This document shows, piece after piece, positions 42,866 to 54,419 of a stretch of 64,000 nucleotides of DNA (the first letter of the stretch is position 1; every line of letters begins with the position of its first letter). Both the position numbers and the translations under genes were made by a program. The DNA is from Galeruca laticollis (lineage: Eukaryota > Arthropoda > Insecta > Coleoptera > Chrysomelidae): the NCBI GenBank assembly GCA_963921935.1, contig OY998177.1, positions 24,079,926 through 24,143,925 of the forward strand, given 5' to 3'. The notes under the pieces were generated by a model that had not been told where the DNA came from, did not search any database, and saw only the letters and a program-made list of their open reading frames with translations.

Positions 42866-45423
42866 ATTATTTGTTATTTGATATTATATGCTTTTTCTTT
42901 CATGTTGTGTTTTTCATGTTCCTATTTCGCGCCAGTTTGTTTCCGTTGTTCCATTACATATTACTTTATTTAGTTTTCTGATTCATACTTTATTATTTCC
43001 AGCCTATCCTTTTCCCTGTTCCATCCCCAAACTTCTCTATAATAACATTGTTAAGTATTCAATCATTTTATTTTCATTTGTTATGATCCTTGTTACATCT
43101 ATATTTGATATTTAAGCTTATTTAATAATAAAATTTAGATATAAAACTCTTATGCAAATCATTGGTGGTATTTTTAAACCAAGCGAACATACGGTAGACA
43201 TACATTATGTTCAATTTAAAACCCAGCTCTCGGCGAGAGAGAAGAATAACAGTTGTCGAAGTGAACCGTTCGTAGGTAATATTCAACGCGCTAGTACCAG
43301 GAACTTTAATAAAAGCCCATTGAACCACTGATACAGTCCACAATATCGCTCTCATGAAGAGTTGCAACCCCGCAAAAGATCATCTGAGACCTTCAGGTAA
43401 GAATACCATCTTGGGCAATTTGCTTGCATATTTTTTCTACATATTTGTAACCTTTCATAACTTAACGAAAATATTTTCATTCTCCGAAACAAACATTATC
43501 ATCAATACGAGGTATTTAATACTATTACAGAAGTCGAAGCAGACTGAGGATCTAAAATAAGTACAAGATAATTAAATATTCGCAATACTAAGTAATACCA
43601 AAATATTATAGTTACTACTTTTCTTCATTATTGCAACTTACTTTGAGTTTTCTTCTCTACTATTGCAAAACTAAGAATATCTACAAAAATTTGTCTTAAA
43701 ACATTGGTGGAATTTGAAACAGAAATTGATTTTCTTTTTATATACCTACTATTGATCCGCTTAATATCTACATATTGATTCTTTGGAACACCTTATTTAA
43801 TGAAAAATGTAGTTTCAGCTTCAATGGAAAATACCATGAAATGAACGTGTCGCATTGATATTACCTGAACAAATTTATATGTATATATCGGTGACAGATA
43901 AACAGTGCCTTATGTATTCAGAATAATTGAGCGCTCATGTCACTATCAATAAATCAAAGGGCCTAACATATTGCGGATAAAGTAATCCTTGGTCACGTGT
44001 TTCGCATTACTATTGAAGCCAATGGTTTTCTCTTTCCCCTATTAAACGATGTAATCCAGTTGTAATACACTTACTAGTTGCAGTAGGAATGTCAATAGGG
44101 ATCTTGTTGGAAATGTAATATAAATTCTATGTATAACAGGTTGGTATTTATCAAGTTTTTTTAATATTGTTTGATCTGAAAAATTATGTGGAGGTAGTTA
44201 CAGGTAATTCGTTTTCTCCATAGCTTGTATCGAGTTATATTAGGTTGAAAAGTTGAATTAATTCTTTGATGATATTAATGTACAAATTAAACTATTGATA
44301 TACGATGATGAAGCTAATTGTAAAAAAAGTAAAGAGACATTTGGTTGATAAATAATAAGGCATAGAGGTAAACTCATACATTATAGATCATGTTAGATAT
44401 ATAAGTTCGGATATTACCTCTTCTAGAACATAATTTTGGAATTATCAGATGCAGGAAAACAAGTAGGTAAACATCGATCATTTTTACTTATAATGCCATA
44501 TTATACATTAAAAAAGTGAAATGTCATTTATTTCCAAGGCAGTGGCGTACCGAGAGGGGGTTTTGATGGTTAAACCTCCTTCCCCCAGGGGCTGGTGGGA
44601 AAAGGGAGGTGCACATATCAAATTTCCTTTGCGTTAGCTTTGTGGAGAATAATAAAAATTTTACAATTTTTTCCTGGATCTGCGTGAGCTTATACTATTA
44701 TTTGTTCTGTTATAATAGATATAGGATTAAAAGATCAAAATATGGTTGACCAAGGATATGACGGCTGCATGGCTGCGGAAAAGGCATATAGAATTGAAAA
44801 TATCTCTAATCTATATATGTCTATTGTTGTTCTCATTATTTGAATCTTGCGATATATCAAGGATGCGCAGTACCATATATTAGAAATTGTCTTGGGACCT
44901 TAGAAGGTAGGTATGCATTTATGATTTTCTAACCAGTAATGAAAGGGTAATAATGATATACGTCGAACTGTGAGTCAGATTAAATAGTTTAAATACAAAT
45001 AATTTGTACCGTGGCTCCATCTGTGCATTAAGCAATCAAACGTGAATACTTTCTTATATTGTTGCGTTAGCATTGACTAGTCAGAATAGTACGTGACTAG
45101 AGACCACGACTTGGACGATTTTTTAAAGCGAACTACCTGCTAACGATGCGTTTCTTAACGCATTTTGATATTTATGAGTTCTGTTTCTCAATACAACTCA
45201 ATATTGTTGAAATGTTTTAGGACGTCATCCTTATTTCTGAATTAAACTGTGTCGTTCAACTCAGAATATTATTTTTGAAAATACAGCGCTGGTACAATTA
45301 TTAAAACTGCTGATGTGAAACGTGCGTCTTAAAATTAGGCCAGGCATTGAACAAACAATAAAAAGTAAGTCAAACACTAATACATATTTTTTAGCACCTG
45401 TGGAGTAACAGGAAGCAGCCAAA
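42866..45423. other. LINE E leader, then unassigned DNA without a gene
   Basis: 42866-43060 is pyrimidine-rich and probably the LINE E 5' leader. 43140-43400 has more balanced composition and a CTTCAGGTAAGA that resembles an exon-intron boundary, but no domain is recognisable. Near 44540 GGCAGTGGCGTACCGAGAGG resembles the CAGTGGCG ends of hAT-type elements, without a partner end. 45000-45420 may be the 5' leader of the next element. Confidence 0.45.
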
Positions 45424-46610
45424 ATGGACGAGTCCAAACGGCAATGTTCCGTGGAGAGGAAGAAAAGAAAAACGGTCAAACAAGAAAACCAAGAGCTGAA
45501 GAAGCAGCTCACTGATGTCCAAGTTACAATTAATATGCTGTTGAAGAGTGTCAAAGAATCCATGAAGGAAGCGAGGCAATATAAAAAAACAGGGAATTTC
45601 AAGAGAAAATGCTGAGAATGCTGGAGAACAAATACAGATCGAGAAGCCCAAGAACGAAGCAATCTAACAGATCAGCACAAAGAAGCCAACCCGACACAAA
45701 TCCAGCAAGGACTCAAAAAGAAGCAGCAATGGAAACCGCCATTCTACAAGAAGAAGAAGAAGAATTGTTTCTACCCATAAAGGAAATACAGAGGCAACAA
45801 AGAGTAGAGAGGAGAAATGAAGTGCAAGCCCCGTCCAGCCGACAGAAAAGACAACGAAACCAACGCAACCAAGAACTAAGAGGCCAACACCAATTATAAA
45901 AAAAACGACGAAGGACTTCTCAAGGATAAGAAGAGAAGCCCAATCAAGAGGAATTCAGTTGAGGATTACATACAACGGATACTGACGAAATACCTGGAGG
46001 AACTCCACTGCGGATTCTGAAAACAAGAAGACTTCCCATCTTCATGGTGGATCTCAACAAAGAAGGCCTAGAAAAAATGAAGAAAGCGAAGTTCATCCTC
46101 AGCGACAAGGTGAGACAAGAAAAGTCTAGAAGAAGCAACGGGCCAACGCAGCCCTAAAACTGCCAGGGCTACCATCACGGACAGTCGACCTGCCACATGG
46201 ACGCAAGATGTGACAGATGTGGAGGAAGCCACCGATCTAGATAATACAACAGACGGAATAATAGCCCTGCAACCTGCGCCAACTGCGAAGGAGAATATCC
46301 AGCCCACTACAGATTGTGTCCCAAAGCACCCAAGAAAAAGACGAAAGCGCCAAAGATGGCAGAACCCCAAACAATACCTAAGACGACCACCTCCCAAGGA
46401 ACAGCGAGAATCCAACCAACCGCTACCTGAATAGCAGAGACAGGCTACGCCAGTGCATCCAAGAAGACGGCATCCACCACCCAACAACAAACAAACGTCT
46501 TTGAAGCAAAGAAGATGTTCTCGACGCACATGCAACAGATTGTGATGATCCCAAGAAGACATTATCCAAAAAGACATTACCAAAAAAAGACATTGTTAGA
46601 TTTGTGTAAA
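45424..46610 (+). pseudogene. Jockey-like LINE ORF1 remnant with zinc knuckles
   Basis: Starts MDESKRQCSVERKKRKTVKQ and continues as coiled coil (ENQELKKQLTDVQVTINMLL). It changes phase near 45609 and becomes Gln/Arg-rich. Around 45990-46100 it reads PLRILKTRRLPIFMVDLNKE, a PRE_C2HC-like block. 46160-46310 encodes knuckles CQGYHHGQSTCHMDARC, CDRCGGSHRS and CANCEGEYPAHYRLC. This is the nucleic-acid-binding ORF1 of a Jockey-type LINE. Phase changes and at least one stop before the knuckles show decay. Confidence 0.82.
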
Positions 46611-47032
46611 TAATAATTTCAAATATTGATAGCGGCCAGTGAAACTAATAAGGACAAGTGAAATAGATAACAAAACACGTCCGTTTTGTAAATATCGTAT
46701 TCGCACGACCTACAAGGTCAAGAATACGAGGCACTGACTGTGTTAGCGTGAATACTTCCTATAAATAGATTAGTTCAACACTTTGAGGAATGATTCATTA
46801 TTATTATTTTGAATAGTACAAACGTATGTATTGTGTGTCAATAATCTGTGTTGATAGTTTATAAATATATGTTATCCCAGTGAGTTTTAAAAATATGTTA
46901 TTTTTCTAACCCTAAAGAATGGTTCACTAAGTAAGTGTTTCTCAACGGTAAATGAGTCTATGGTTGAAGAAGTCTATACGAGGGGCACTTGCTAAGTAAC
47001 CACCACAAGATGCAATACATATTCGCCTGCCT
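46611..47032. other. Non-coding stretch between ORF1 and endonuclease fragment
   Basis: No gene. A small Jockey ORF1-ORF2 gap would be expected; this one is over 400 bp and includes LTR- or leader-like sequence (tcgtattcgcacgacc, gtgttagcgtgaatac). Confidence 0.4.
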
Positions 47033-47342
47033 GATGAAAAGTTAATGGATCTACACCATCAAGGACCCGACCAGCTGAAGATAGGAACCTGGAACAGTGT
47101 AGAACTACGAGATACCACGAACCTGATGGAAATTATACTAGAAGAAAAGGCCTAGATGTATTTGCCCTACAAGAGACGAAGCTACCAGGAGAATACCATG
47201 AGATCCGATGGGCAGACTACAGGATCTACAGAGACGACAATAACGCCAGAAGCGGAGGAACTGCACTCTCAGTGAAGACTGGACTTAACAACCACAGAAT
47301 AACCACACCGGATCTCCTGACAATGGAAGCCACCGTTCAATG
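47033..47342 (+). pseudogene. LINE endonuclease N-terminal fragment, copy 1
   Basis: Across phases the DNA reads LKIGTWNSVELRD, DVFALQETKLPGEYHEI, then YRIYRDDNNARSGGTALSVK and TPDLLTMEATV. GTWN and the catalytic Glu of QETK mark the first fifth of an AP-type LINE endonuclease. It ends abruptly in pogo-like sequence. Copy 2 lies at 48450-48762. Confidence 0.8.
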
Positions 47343-47590
47343 AGCATAACATATCAATGTTTTAGACAATCTCCACAAAATCCTCAAATAAAATTTAATG
47401 TACGAAGATGGCAGTAGGATTTTCAATTTAGATGAAACAGCTACAAAAATAGTTACAGGAACATCACGTGTGGTTGCAGAACGAGGTAGTAAACCAGTTT
47501 ACCGTGTTACTGCTGAGAGAGGCACGCTGGGTTCATCATGTCCCATTGTAAGTGCATCTGTAAATACAATTCCACCAACTATGGCTGAAT
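47343..47590 (+). pseudogene. Pogo/Tigger-like transposase fragment, copy 1
   Basis: Reads FNEHNISMF-like start, then VYEDGSRIFNLDETATK-type sequence (MYEDGSRIFNLDET in the frame from 47398), RVVAERGSKPVYRVTAERGT and IVSASVNTIPPTMAE. The Asp of NLDET is the first catalytic residue of the DDE_1 transposases found in pogo, Tigger and jerky-like proteins. The fragment ends after IPPTM. Confidence 0.85.
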
Positions 47591-48289
47591 AAAATTCCTT
47601 TGACATTGAGTTTCCAGTGGACTGCAGCAGGCTGCCAAAGAAATCCCTATAGTTTTTAATTGATAGTGGCCTTCAAGAATCTATAAATATCGAAGGACCA
47701 CCGTGTTACCACGGAAAATAATAAATAAAACCATTGAAAAATGTCTTTGACGATTTATGTTTCTTAAGTTCCAACAGTACATGAAACAAGTAAATGGAAA
47801 ATTATGAATGTAATACACGTCTACCTCAGTACATAATATGAAAAGTTAATAACGTAATAATCACGCACAAATAAATCGCTCTTCAAAAAAAATTATGAGT
47901 GAAGTAAGGTGTAATCCACCTCGCATCCAAATGGACCCCAGAGTTGGCAACACCGCGAAAAAATTGATGTTGCCTGGCGGTAACCGGCAATTAAATGAAT
48001 ATTTCCAAATAAATATAACTATTGGTTATCTTACCAAATTTAAGTTTCACTCTCTAAAACTAATCACTATTTATATTTCTTTCCAAAAAAGCTTTGTACC
48101 GGGAAAACTACAATATACATAACTAAACTGACGAGTGATGATTCGCATGGTGCCGTGGTGGTACTCGGACATGGAATATCGATTTTCGATTGCTCGCTAT
48201 GCATCGACGTTCCTCGGGTCGAAGGCAGCCGAGGTAACGGCGGTTCAATAATATTGGATTTGAATCTAATTTTGAAATTTGGCGGGGTC
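47591..48289. other. Unassigned stretch between transposase fragments
   Basis: 47595-47725 may be a LINE 3' untranslated region (ends with an A-rich AATAATAAATAAA). 47890-48280 is more GC-rich, with open frames on both strands (48067-48489 reverse, 48155-48454 forward), but neither shows a domain apart from the transposase residues at the forward frame's end. Confidence 0.4.
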
Positions 48290-48450
48290 GACGCAAATGT
48301 TAAAATGATTTTAACAATGGCCTTTCCAAGGACTTCATACTCACTGGGATTTCTACTGGCGTTGTCGAAAGATAATGGTGTCAGACTTTTAACGTTACCG
48401 CCCCGTTCAAGCAATAAGATGCAGCCCCTCGATGTGGAAGTATTTGGTCG
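48290..48450 (+). pseudogene. Pogo-like transposase fragment, internally deleted copy
   Basis: Reads MAFPRTSYSLGFLLALSKDN, GVRLLTLPPRSSNKMQPLDV and EVFGR. The third catalytic Asp (QPLD) is present, but compared with 48990-49270 about 60 codons including the LDNH block are missing. It stops at the exact base where endonuclease copy 2 starts. Confidence 0.8.
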
Positions 48451-48762
48451 ATGATGAAAAATTAATGAGTCCACACCATCAAGGACCAAACCAGCTGAAG
48501 ATAGGAACCTGGAACTGCGGAGAACTACGAGACAACACGAACCTGATGGAAATTATACTGGAGGAAAAGGCCTAGACGTATTCGCCCTACAAGAAACGAA
48601 GCTACCAGGAGAATACTACGAGATCCCATGGCCAGAGTACAGGATCTACAGAGACGACAATAACACCAGAAGTGGAGAAACTGCCATCTTAGTGAAGACT
48701 GGACTTGACCACCACAGAATAACCACACCGGATCTCTTGACGATTGAAGCCACCGTTCAATG
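48450..48762 (+). pseudogene. LINE endonuclease N-terminal fragment, copy 2
   Basis: Direct repeat of 47033-47342: LKIGTWNCGELRDNTNLMEI, DVFALQETKLPGEYYEI, YRIYRDDNNTRSGETAILVK, HHRITTPDLLTIEATV. It is less damaged than copy 1 and joined to transposase sequence at the same point. Confidence 0.82.
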
Positions 48763-49874
48763 AGCATAACGTATCAATTTTTTCGACAATCTGCATAAAA
48801 TCCTCAAAGAAAATTCAGTGTACGAAGATGGCAGTAGGATTTTCAACTTAGATGAAACAGCTACAAAAACAGTTACAGGATCATCATGTGTGGTTGCAGA
48901 ATGTCGTGGTACTGCTGAGAGAGGCACGTTGGGTTCATCATGTTGCATTGTTAGTGCATCTGGAAATACAATTCCACCAACTATGGCCTTTCTAAGGACC
49001 TTATACTCGCTGGGATTCCTACTGGCGCTTTAGGATAACCCCAGCCTTCGGGTTGGATGATTGCAACTCTTTTCATTGAGGTCATCAAACAGTTTATTCG
49101 GCACATCAGTAGCTGTGTGGATAAACCTACTTTAATGATATTAGATAATCACGTGAGCCATTTATCATTGGAAGCAAATAAAGTTGTCGAAAAATGATAG
49201 TGTAAAACTTTTAACGTTACCGCTCCGTTCCAGCAATAAGATGCAGCCCCTCGATGTGAAAGTATTTGGTCGATTTCAAACTAACTTTCGTACTGCTCAT
49301 GATTCATGGATGATGACAAGAAGTTCTGGAGAAACATTATCCTTCTATAATGTCGCAGAATGTCCTTTTAAAAAAAACAGGAATATATCCTTTTAATGGG
49401 CATGTTTTCAATGAAGTGGACTTTTTATCAAGGAAAATCACTGATCGTCCTGATCCTTCTATTGAAAATCGTTCAGAGATTGCCGATTCGGAGCTAGCGG
49501 GAACATCATCAAGTTCGCTTCAACAGCAAACTCCCATAAAATATTCTATTTTACCGAAAGAGTTTAAAGGATATCCAAAAGCGGGCGAACGCAAAATGAA
49601 TCGAAAGGACAGAAAGATGGGCAGGAGTTTCATACACACCGATACTCCTGGAATGCAGCGTTTCTTAGGTTCCCAAGGTTTTAAGCTGCCACTTAACTCA
49701 GTTAAAATAGTAAAACGAGTCGTTTTCGCAGATCATGATAAAAAAACTGATTCATCTGACTACGACGAAGTCTCAAATATATCAAAAGCATCAGTTGAAG
49801 AGGTGAATCTGACAGAGAACCACCACGTTAGAAAACCACCTGATAGGGGACATTACGTGTTACTGAATTTGTAA
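48763..49874 (+). pseudogene. Pogo/Tigger-like DDE transposase, copy 2 (catalytic and C-terminal parts)
   Basis: FNEHNVSIFFDNLHKILKEN opens it, then VYEDGSRIFNLDETATKTVT (first Asp), GTLGSSCCIVSASGNTIPPT, SGWMIATLFIEVIKQFIRHI and LMILDNHVSHLSLEANK (second Asp). KLLTLPLRSSNKMQPLDVKV (third Asp), AHDSWMMTRSSGETLSFYNV and GIYPFNGHVFNEVDFLSRKI follow, then a long charged tail ending GHYVLLNL-stop. The last 174 residues form one open frame (49350-49874). All three acidic residues remain, but the phase changes several times and the N-terminal DNA-binding helix-turn-helix is absent, its place taken by endonuclease copy 2. Confidence 0.86.
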
Positions 49875-50852
49875 AAGGCGTGTTTTATGTCTTTCTCCAA
49901 AAATCCACTAGAACCAGCGGCTTTAGTATACCACAAGAAATTGACATTTTTCTTGTATTGTAATGGTTTTACCAAAACCAAAATCAATTTGGACAACGAA
50001 ACGTCAACAGGCAACGATTATCTTCGGAATTGATCTTGGAAAATATGTTATCTAAATTTTTTCAGCTTTTTATCTATGTACTGAACTCAATATATCATTT
50101 TTATTCGACCAAATGATTCTTCTTTTATCTTGAACAATCATAGTGTGTAGCGCACCCAAATCTTGAATGTGTCTCAATGTTCCATTTGTAGTGTTGTGAT
50201 GGGTTTATTTCCTTCGCCCCTGTACTTGGGTCGAACCCTAAGTATATGGACACGTCACAATCGACACCCCAAAACTGCGGATTCAAGTTTTCTCTCGGAC
50301 GCCAGATTTCTGACGTGGTTAACTCCACGGCCCCGCGACTCCAAAACTTTCGAGGGTTCCGGATAACAACTGATGGAGGTACGAAAAATTCCAGGGGTCG
50401 GACTGTGACTCACTGTGGAGACTACGTAGCGGAATACTTATTTTCATCGAGCTTCATTGCTCGACTGTTAGCACAGAATCACCTTAAAATAAACTGCCAT
50501 CGTGATAACTGAAGCGAACAGTAATAACGGACTATTAGTAGGTTATGAGTACAATAACTCAATAAAACTGTATATTCTATAATATAATAGGTGGACTCAG
50601 GTAACAAATAAAAAATAAACTTTTACCAAACCTATTAACGCAATTTAACAAGCGGACGGATATCCAAACAAATAACATACACTACCTAGAATATAGGCGA
50701 GTAAATGTAAAACGGTTCATGTATAATGAAAATCAGAAAACATATAATCTTATACGGACTCAGTGGTTTTATAATCGGGGTTATCGTATGCAGTATTACC
50801 CAAAATAATACATACGGTGTTAATCGGCGGCTTGAAGAAATTTGAAAAAAAA
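49875..50852. other. Unassigned; possible LTR/leader remnant at 50120-50510
   Basis: 50120-50510 is GC-richer than its surroundings and has overlapping open frames on both strands without domains. The reverse strand contains TGGCGTCCGAGAGA, which resembles a retrotransposon primer site. No partner repeat is seen. Confidence 0.35.
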
Positions 50853-51990
50853 AACTATGAACAAACTAAAAACAGCGGAGGAAGAAGGACATTTCAACTA
50901 AGCCCGATATGGTCGGCGAGGAGCGGAAATCTCTACCAGAGTTTACTCACTTCACAAGCAATACTTTCGAATTACCCAGTAATCAAATATAATTCTCGGA
51001 AACCAAATGAGAATCCTATTAACTAAAGCGGAACAGCAGAAACAGAAAGAAATTTCAACAGAACCCGAGAAGGTCGGCGAGGTGAAACTTCTACCAGAAT
51101 TTATTTAATTCCTGAGCAACACTTTCGAATCATCCAGTCATCAAAAATAATTCTTGGAAACTAACTGAAACCCTATTAACTAAAACGAAACGGCAAAGAC
51201 AGGACGAAATTTCAACAGAACCCGAGAAGGTCGGCGTGGTGTTGGAATTTATACCAGAATATATTTAATTCCTGAGCAATACTTTCGAATCAGCCAGTAA
51301 TCAAATAAAATTCCCGGAAATCAAATAAAAACCCTATTAACTAAATCAAAACGTCAGAAACAGAAAGAAATGTCAACAGAACCCGAGAAGGTTGGCGAGG
51401 GCTTGAAATTTCTACCAGAATTTATTTAATTCCTGAGCAATACTTTCGGATCACCCAGTAATCAAATATAATTCCTGGAGATCGAATAAGAACTCTATTA
51501 ACTAAATCGGAACGGCAGAAACATAAAGAAATGTCAACAGAATCCGAGAAGGTCGGCGAGGTGTTGAGATTTCTATCAGAATTTATTTTAGTCCTAAGTA
51601 ATGCTTTCGAATCACTTAGTAATGAAATATAATTCTCGGAAACCAAAAGGAAACCCTATTAACTTAATCGAAACGGCAGAAACAGAAAGAAGTCTCAACA
51701 GAACCCGAGAAGGTTGGCGAGGTGTTGAAATTTCTACCTGAATTTATTTAATTCCTGAGCAATGCTTTCGAATCACCCAGTATTCAAATATAATTCTTGG
51801 AAACCAAATGAATACCATATTAATTAAATCGGAACGGCAGAAACAGGGAGAAATTTCAACTGAACCCGAGAAGGTCGGCGAGGTGTTAAAATTTCTACCA
51901 GAATTTATTTAATTCCTGAGCAATACTTTCAAATCACCCAATAATCAAATATAATTCTCGGAAACCCAACAAAAACCTCTATAAATAAAA
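50853..51990. repeat. 161-bp satellite array
   Basis: Seven diverged head-to-tail units. The marker ggtcggcg (or ggttggcg) occurs at about 50911, 51072, 51229, 51390, 51551, 51712 and 51873, spacing 157-161 bp. Each unit also has cccgagaagg, a ctaccagaattta block, cctgagcaatactttcgaatc and attctcggaaacc. Units differ by roughly 10-15%. No relation to the 338-bp family is apparent. Confidence 0.93.
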
Positions 51991-52540
51991 TAAAATAGCA
52001 ATCACAAAGTATTTTGATTCAAGAAAGCTTACACAAAAACTTGATTTTGAATAAAAAAAAAATGAAAATACCTTCGGACGAACTAGGTCTAATAAAATTT
52101 TAAAATAACCAACAACAGAAAATAGCGTACAGTTTACAATTCAATCTTCATTGAAAACCATAGAAAATTAAAAATGTCATGTGATAAAACGACTGAATAA
52201 CGTATAACTATGGCAGTCCTAACACATTTATACTTCTGTACGGAATATGATGAAATAAAATTTCATACCAAATTAACTTTAATTCGGATTTATCAAAATA
52301 AAATTTCACCTTTTAAACACTTTTTTTTCACTATTTTCTACGTACACTATATGTTCACAGTGCAAACGAGAGCCCTTTTCAAACTGTTGTCTCGGTATTT
52401 ATTCGTATTTTCACTAACCGCTTCAAAAATATATCTAGTAAAATAAAACTCAAATAACATTTAATTACTTTATACCAAAATTCATATAGGTATACCGGAC
52501 GGTCTCAATGTTTTAATAAAATGAACTGAAAATGTATATG
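51991..52540. other. Unassigned AT-rich stretch
   Basis: No supported gene; the 78-codon forward frame at 52210-52446 has no domain. TACCGGACGGTC at about 52494 recurs as TACCGGACGTCC at 58791 in the same orientation, just outside the candidate inverted ends. Confidence 0.45.
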
Positions 52541-52606
52541 TTACAGGAAAAGTAGATTCCCAAGTAAGAGTTGACTCGACCTAGAAAAAGTCGACTCTTT
52601 TACTGG
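52541..52606 (+). repeat. Candidate left inverted end
   Basis: TTACAGGAAAAGTAGATT, then an AGTTGACTCGACCTAG block and CTTTTACTGG. Imperfect reverse complement of 58711-58774. Confidence 0.55.
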
Positions 52607-52789
52607 TATTTTAAGTAAATATTGATTAACAACCAAACTGATGAATTTTGATCAGCATTTAGTAGCCAGAGTTGATTATACCTAGGGCAAGTACTGCCTT
52701 GAGCTAGTAAAAGTGAAATGAAAAACAAATAAAAATAATACAAAGAAAGATAGAAATGTTTATAATTTATTACAGCAAGGTAATGACTT

Positions 52790-53400
52790 CACTTTGAGTT
52801 GCAGAGCACATCTTTTTTCTAACACATGTATTTCTTGGATTTGCATTTAGTGTTGCAAGAGCATTTAAAAAATCCTTGTCCACTTTCAAGTGATTGAGAA
52901 GTTGCAGCAGTCCTTACAGCTATTGTTTTATCCATAGGGACTTCATTTTTTTGGATAATATTTGTGGGACAATTACTGAATTGAGACCTGAAAAAATATC
53001 ACCATTGAACAATAATTTTAATATAATGGGCAGGGATAAAATGAAGAGAAAGAGAAAGGCAGAGAAAGAGAGTGATAAATTACTTTGAGAAAAGCTGATT
53101 CGGAATTCCATTTCTTGTTCCGATTCGATAGAATCCATCATAGATAATCTCCAGTATCACGCCAAGGATATATCGGGCATCTCGTCTTCCGCGGTCAACG
53201 TCTGGGACAGGAATTCGAACTGATGTTCCTTTTTAAGAGGCGGATGAATTTGATCTGAAGTTGTCTTCATTCGTTTAGCTTGCTCTTCGAGGCAGTGGAA
53301 AACTTCATTTCCCTGCTTCTTATTGGCCTTTGCAGACTCATCCAGGTCAGTAATGAGATAATTCACCATCATCTATTAACGAATTTTCACCACTTAATAA
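52790..53400 (-). pseudogene. KRBA2-like C-terminal Cys-rich region
   Basis: Reverse strand: a CLEEQAKRMKTTSDQ-type segment (53372-53157), then in another phase TIAVRTAATSQSLESGQGFF followed by KCSCNTKCKSKKYMC, a stop, and KKDVLCNSK. The GFFKCxCxxKCxxKxCxC...LCNSKC pattern is the tail of KRBA2-like integrase proteins widespread in insects. Stops after ISLA (53157) and after KYMC show decay. Confidence 0.72.
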
Positions 53401-53529
53401 ATTTTGGTTAGTTTCAATTTCATTAGAATTCAAATTCCCCTTATTTCCAATTTTGTTTTATGGTTGTTCTTGTTTCTGAATTTGATCAATAGCGCATTGA
53501 AGATCCTCTTCTGTTTCCAAATTTGCCAG

Positions 53530-54400
53530 TACCTCAGTAGGTAGTTTTGTGGTAGAAGCCATGTCTCGGGGGGCAACCGAACATTGCCTCATACTGTGAT
53601 CTTTTTATCCCACTATGCAATGCACTGTTTTTCATGAGTTGAATAAACTTGAATCGTTTACTCCATTTTGATGTTTTGTGGTTTTTCATCCAGGTGGTTA
53701 TCACATTCTCTATGTCCTGGCTGGCTCTCTCAACACTACCTTGACTTTGACTTCCTGGCGGTTTGCCATGCACCATTTTGAAGTTTGGCCATGTGTGAAC
53801 CAGACTGTCAATAATTTTATTTACAAATTCCCTGCCATTGTCTGACTGTAAAATACGAGGAGCGCCTAAAAAAGTGAAAATATCAATAATGTTATCACAC
53901 ACTTCGTCTGCAGTCAATCAAATCTACTTGACATCGTGAATTAATTTCTTTGAATATCAAAGGCTTTACAATCAGTCCCTTTTTTCATGATCCAATTTTT
54001 GAACACAAGGTTCGCATAAACTTAAAAATAGTAAAATGTCTTTTGTAGTAACATTTTGGAATTTTCCTCTTAATTTCTGAATCATACGATCTCTTCTCCA
54101 TGCCCAGTGGATATATGCGCTTCATTAAGAACTCAGAATAGCTCTTCATCAGAAACATAATACCTTATGTTTTCTTGGTCTGTGACAGGGTGTATTAGTT
54201 TTGTAATACCATTTATTTCAATTATGTCATATCGTCTTAAAAACCTAAGATCATTACTTTCTTTTTTACTCGTAGTTTTTAGGTTTTCTACTTTTTGTAT
54301 GTAGCTATCATATTTTTACCTGGTCAATGTCAATGAATTTATCTTGGAACTTGGGCGTTCTAACTTTACTTTTTCCGGAAGCAGTTGTTCCTTTGAGTCT
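53530..54400 (-). pseudogene. KRBA2/Ginger-like integrase core
   Basis: Upstream phases read IDIDQVK, RRYDIIEINGITKLIHPVTD, YYVSDEELF, VLNEAHISTGHG (His of the zinc-binding domain), LCEPCVQK-type Cys pair near 54000, and INSRCQVDLID with the first catalytic Asp. After a deletion and phase change at about 53915 comes TADEVCDNIIDIFTFLGAPR, ILQSDNGREFVNKIIDSLVH (second Asp) and HGKPPGSQSQGSVERASQDI (Glu of DDE), ending near PPRHGFYHKTTY. The family is the gypsy-like integrase of KRBA2/Ginger-type proteins rather than of an LTR element, since no RT accompanies it. The piece between the first and second Asp is largely missing. Confidence 0.82.
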
Positions 54401-54419
54401 GACATAAATATTACGCACT

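Noticed and set aside
43122..43560. A host exon with a splice donor near 43397
   Set aside because: CTTCAGGTAAGA alone is weak; no domain, no second exon and no conserved frame could be shown.
48067..48489. Reverse-strand 140-codon frame
   Set aside because: Partly antisense to the pogo-like fragment and without a domain.
50853..51990. CRISPR-like array
   Set aside because: The units are contiguous 161-bp satellite copies without spacers, in a eukaryotic context.
53530..54400. Integrase as part of an LTR retrotransposon
   Set aside because: No RT, RNase H, gag or LTR accompanies it, and the Cys-rich tail fits KRBA2-like proteins better.
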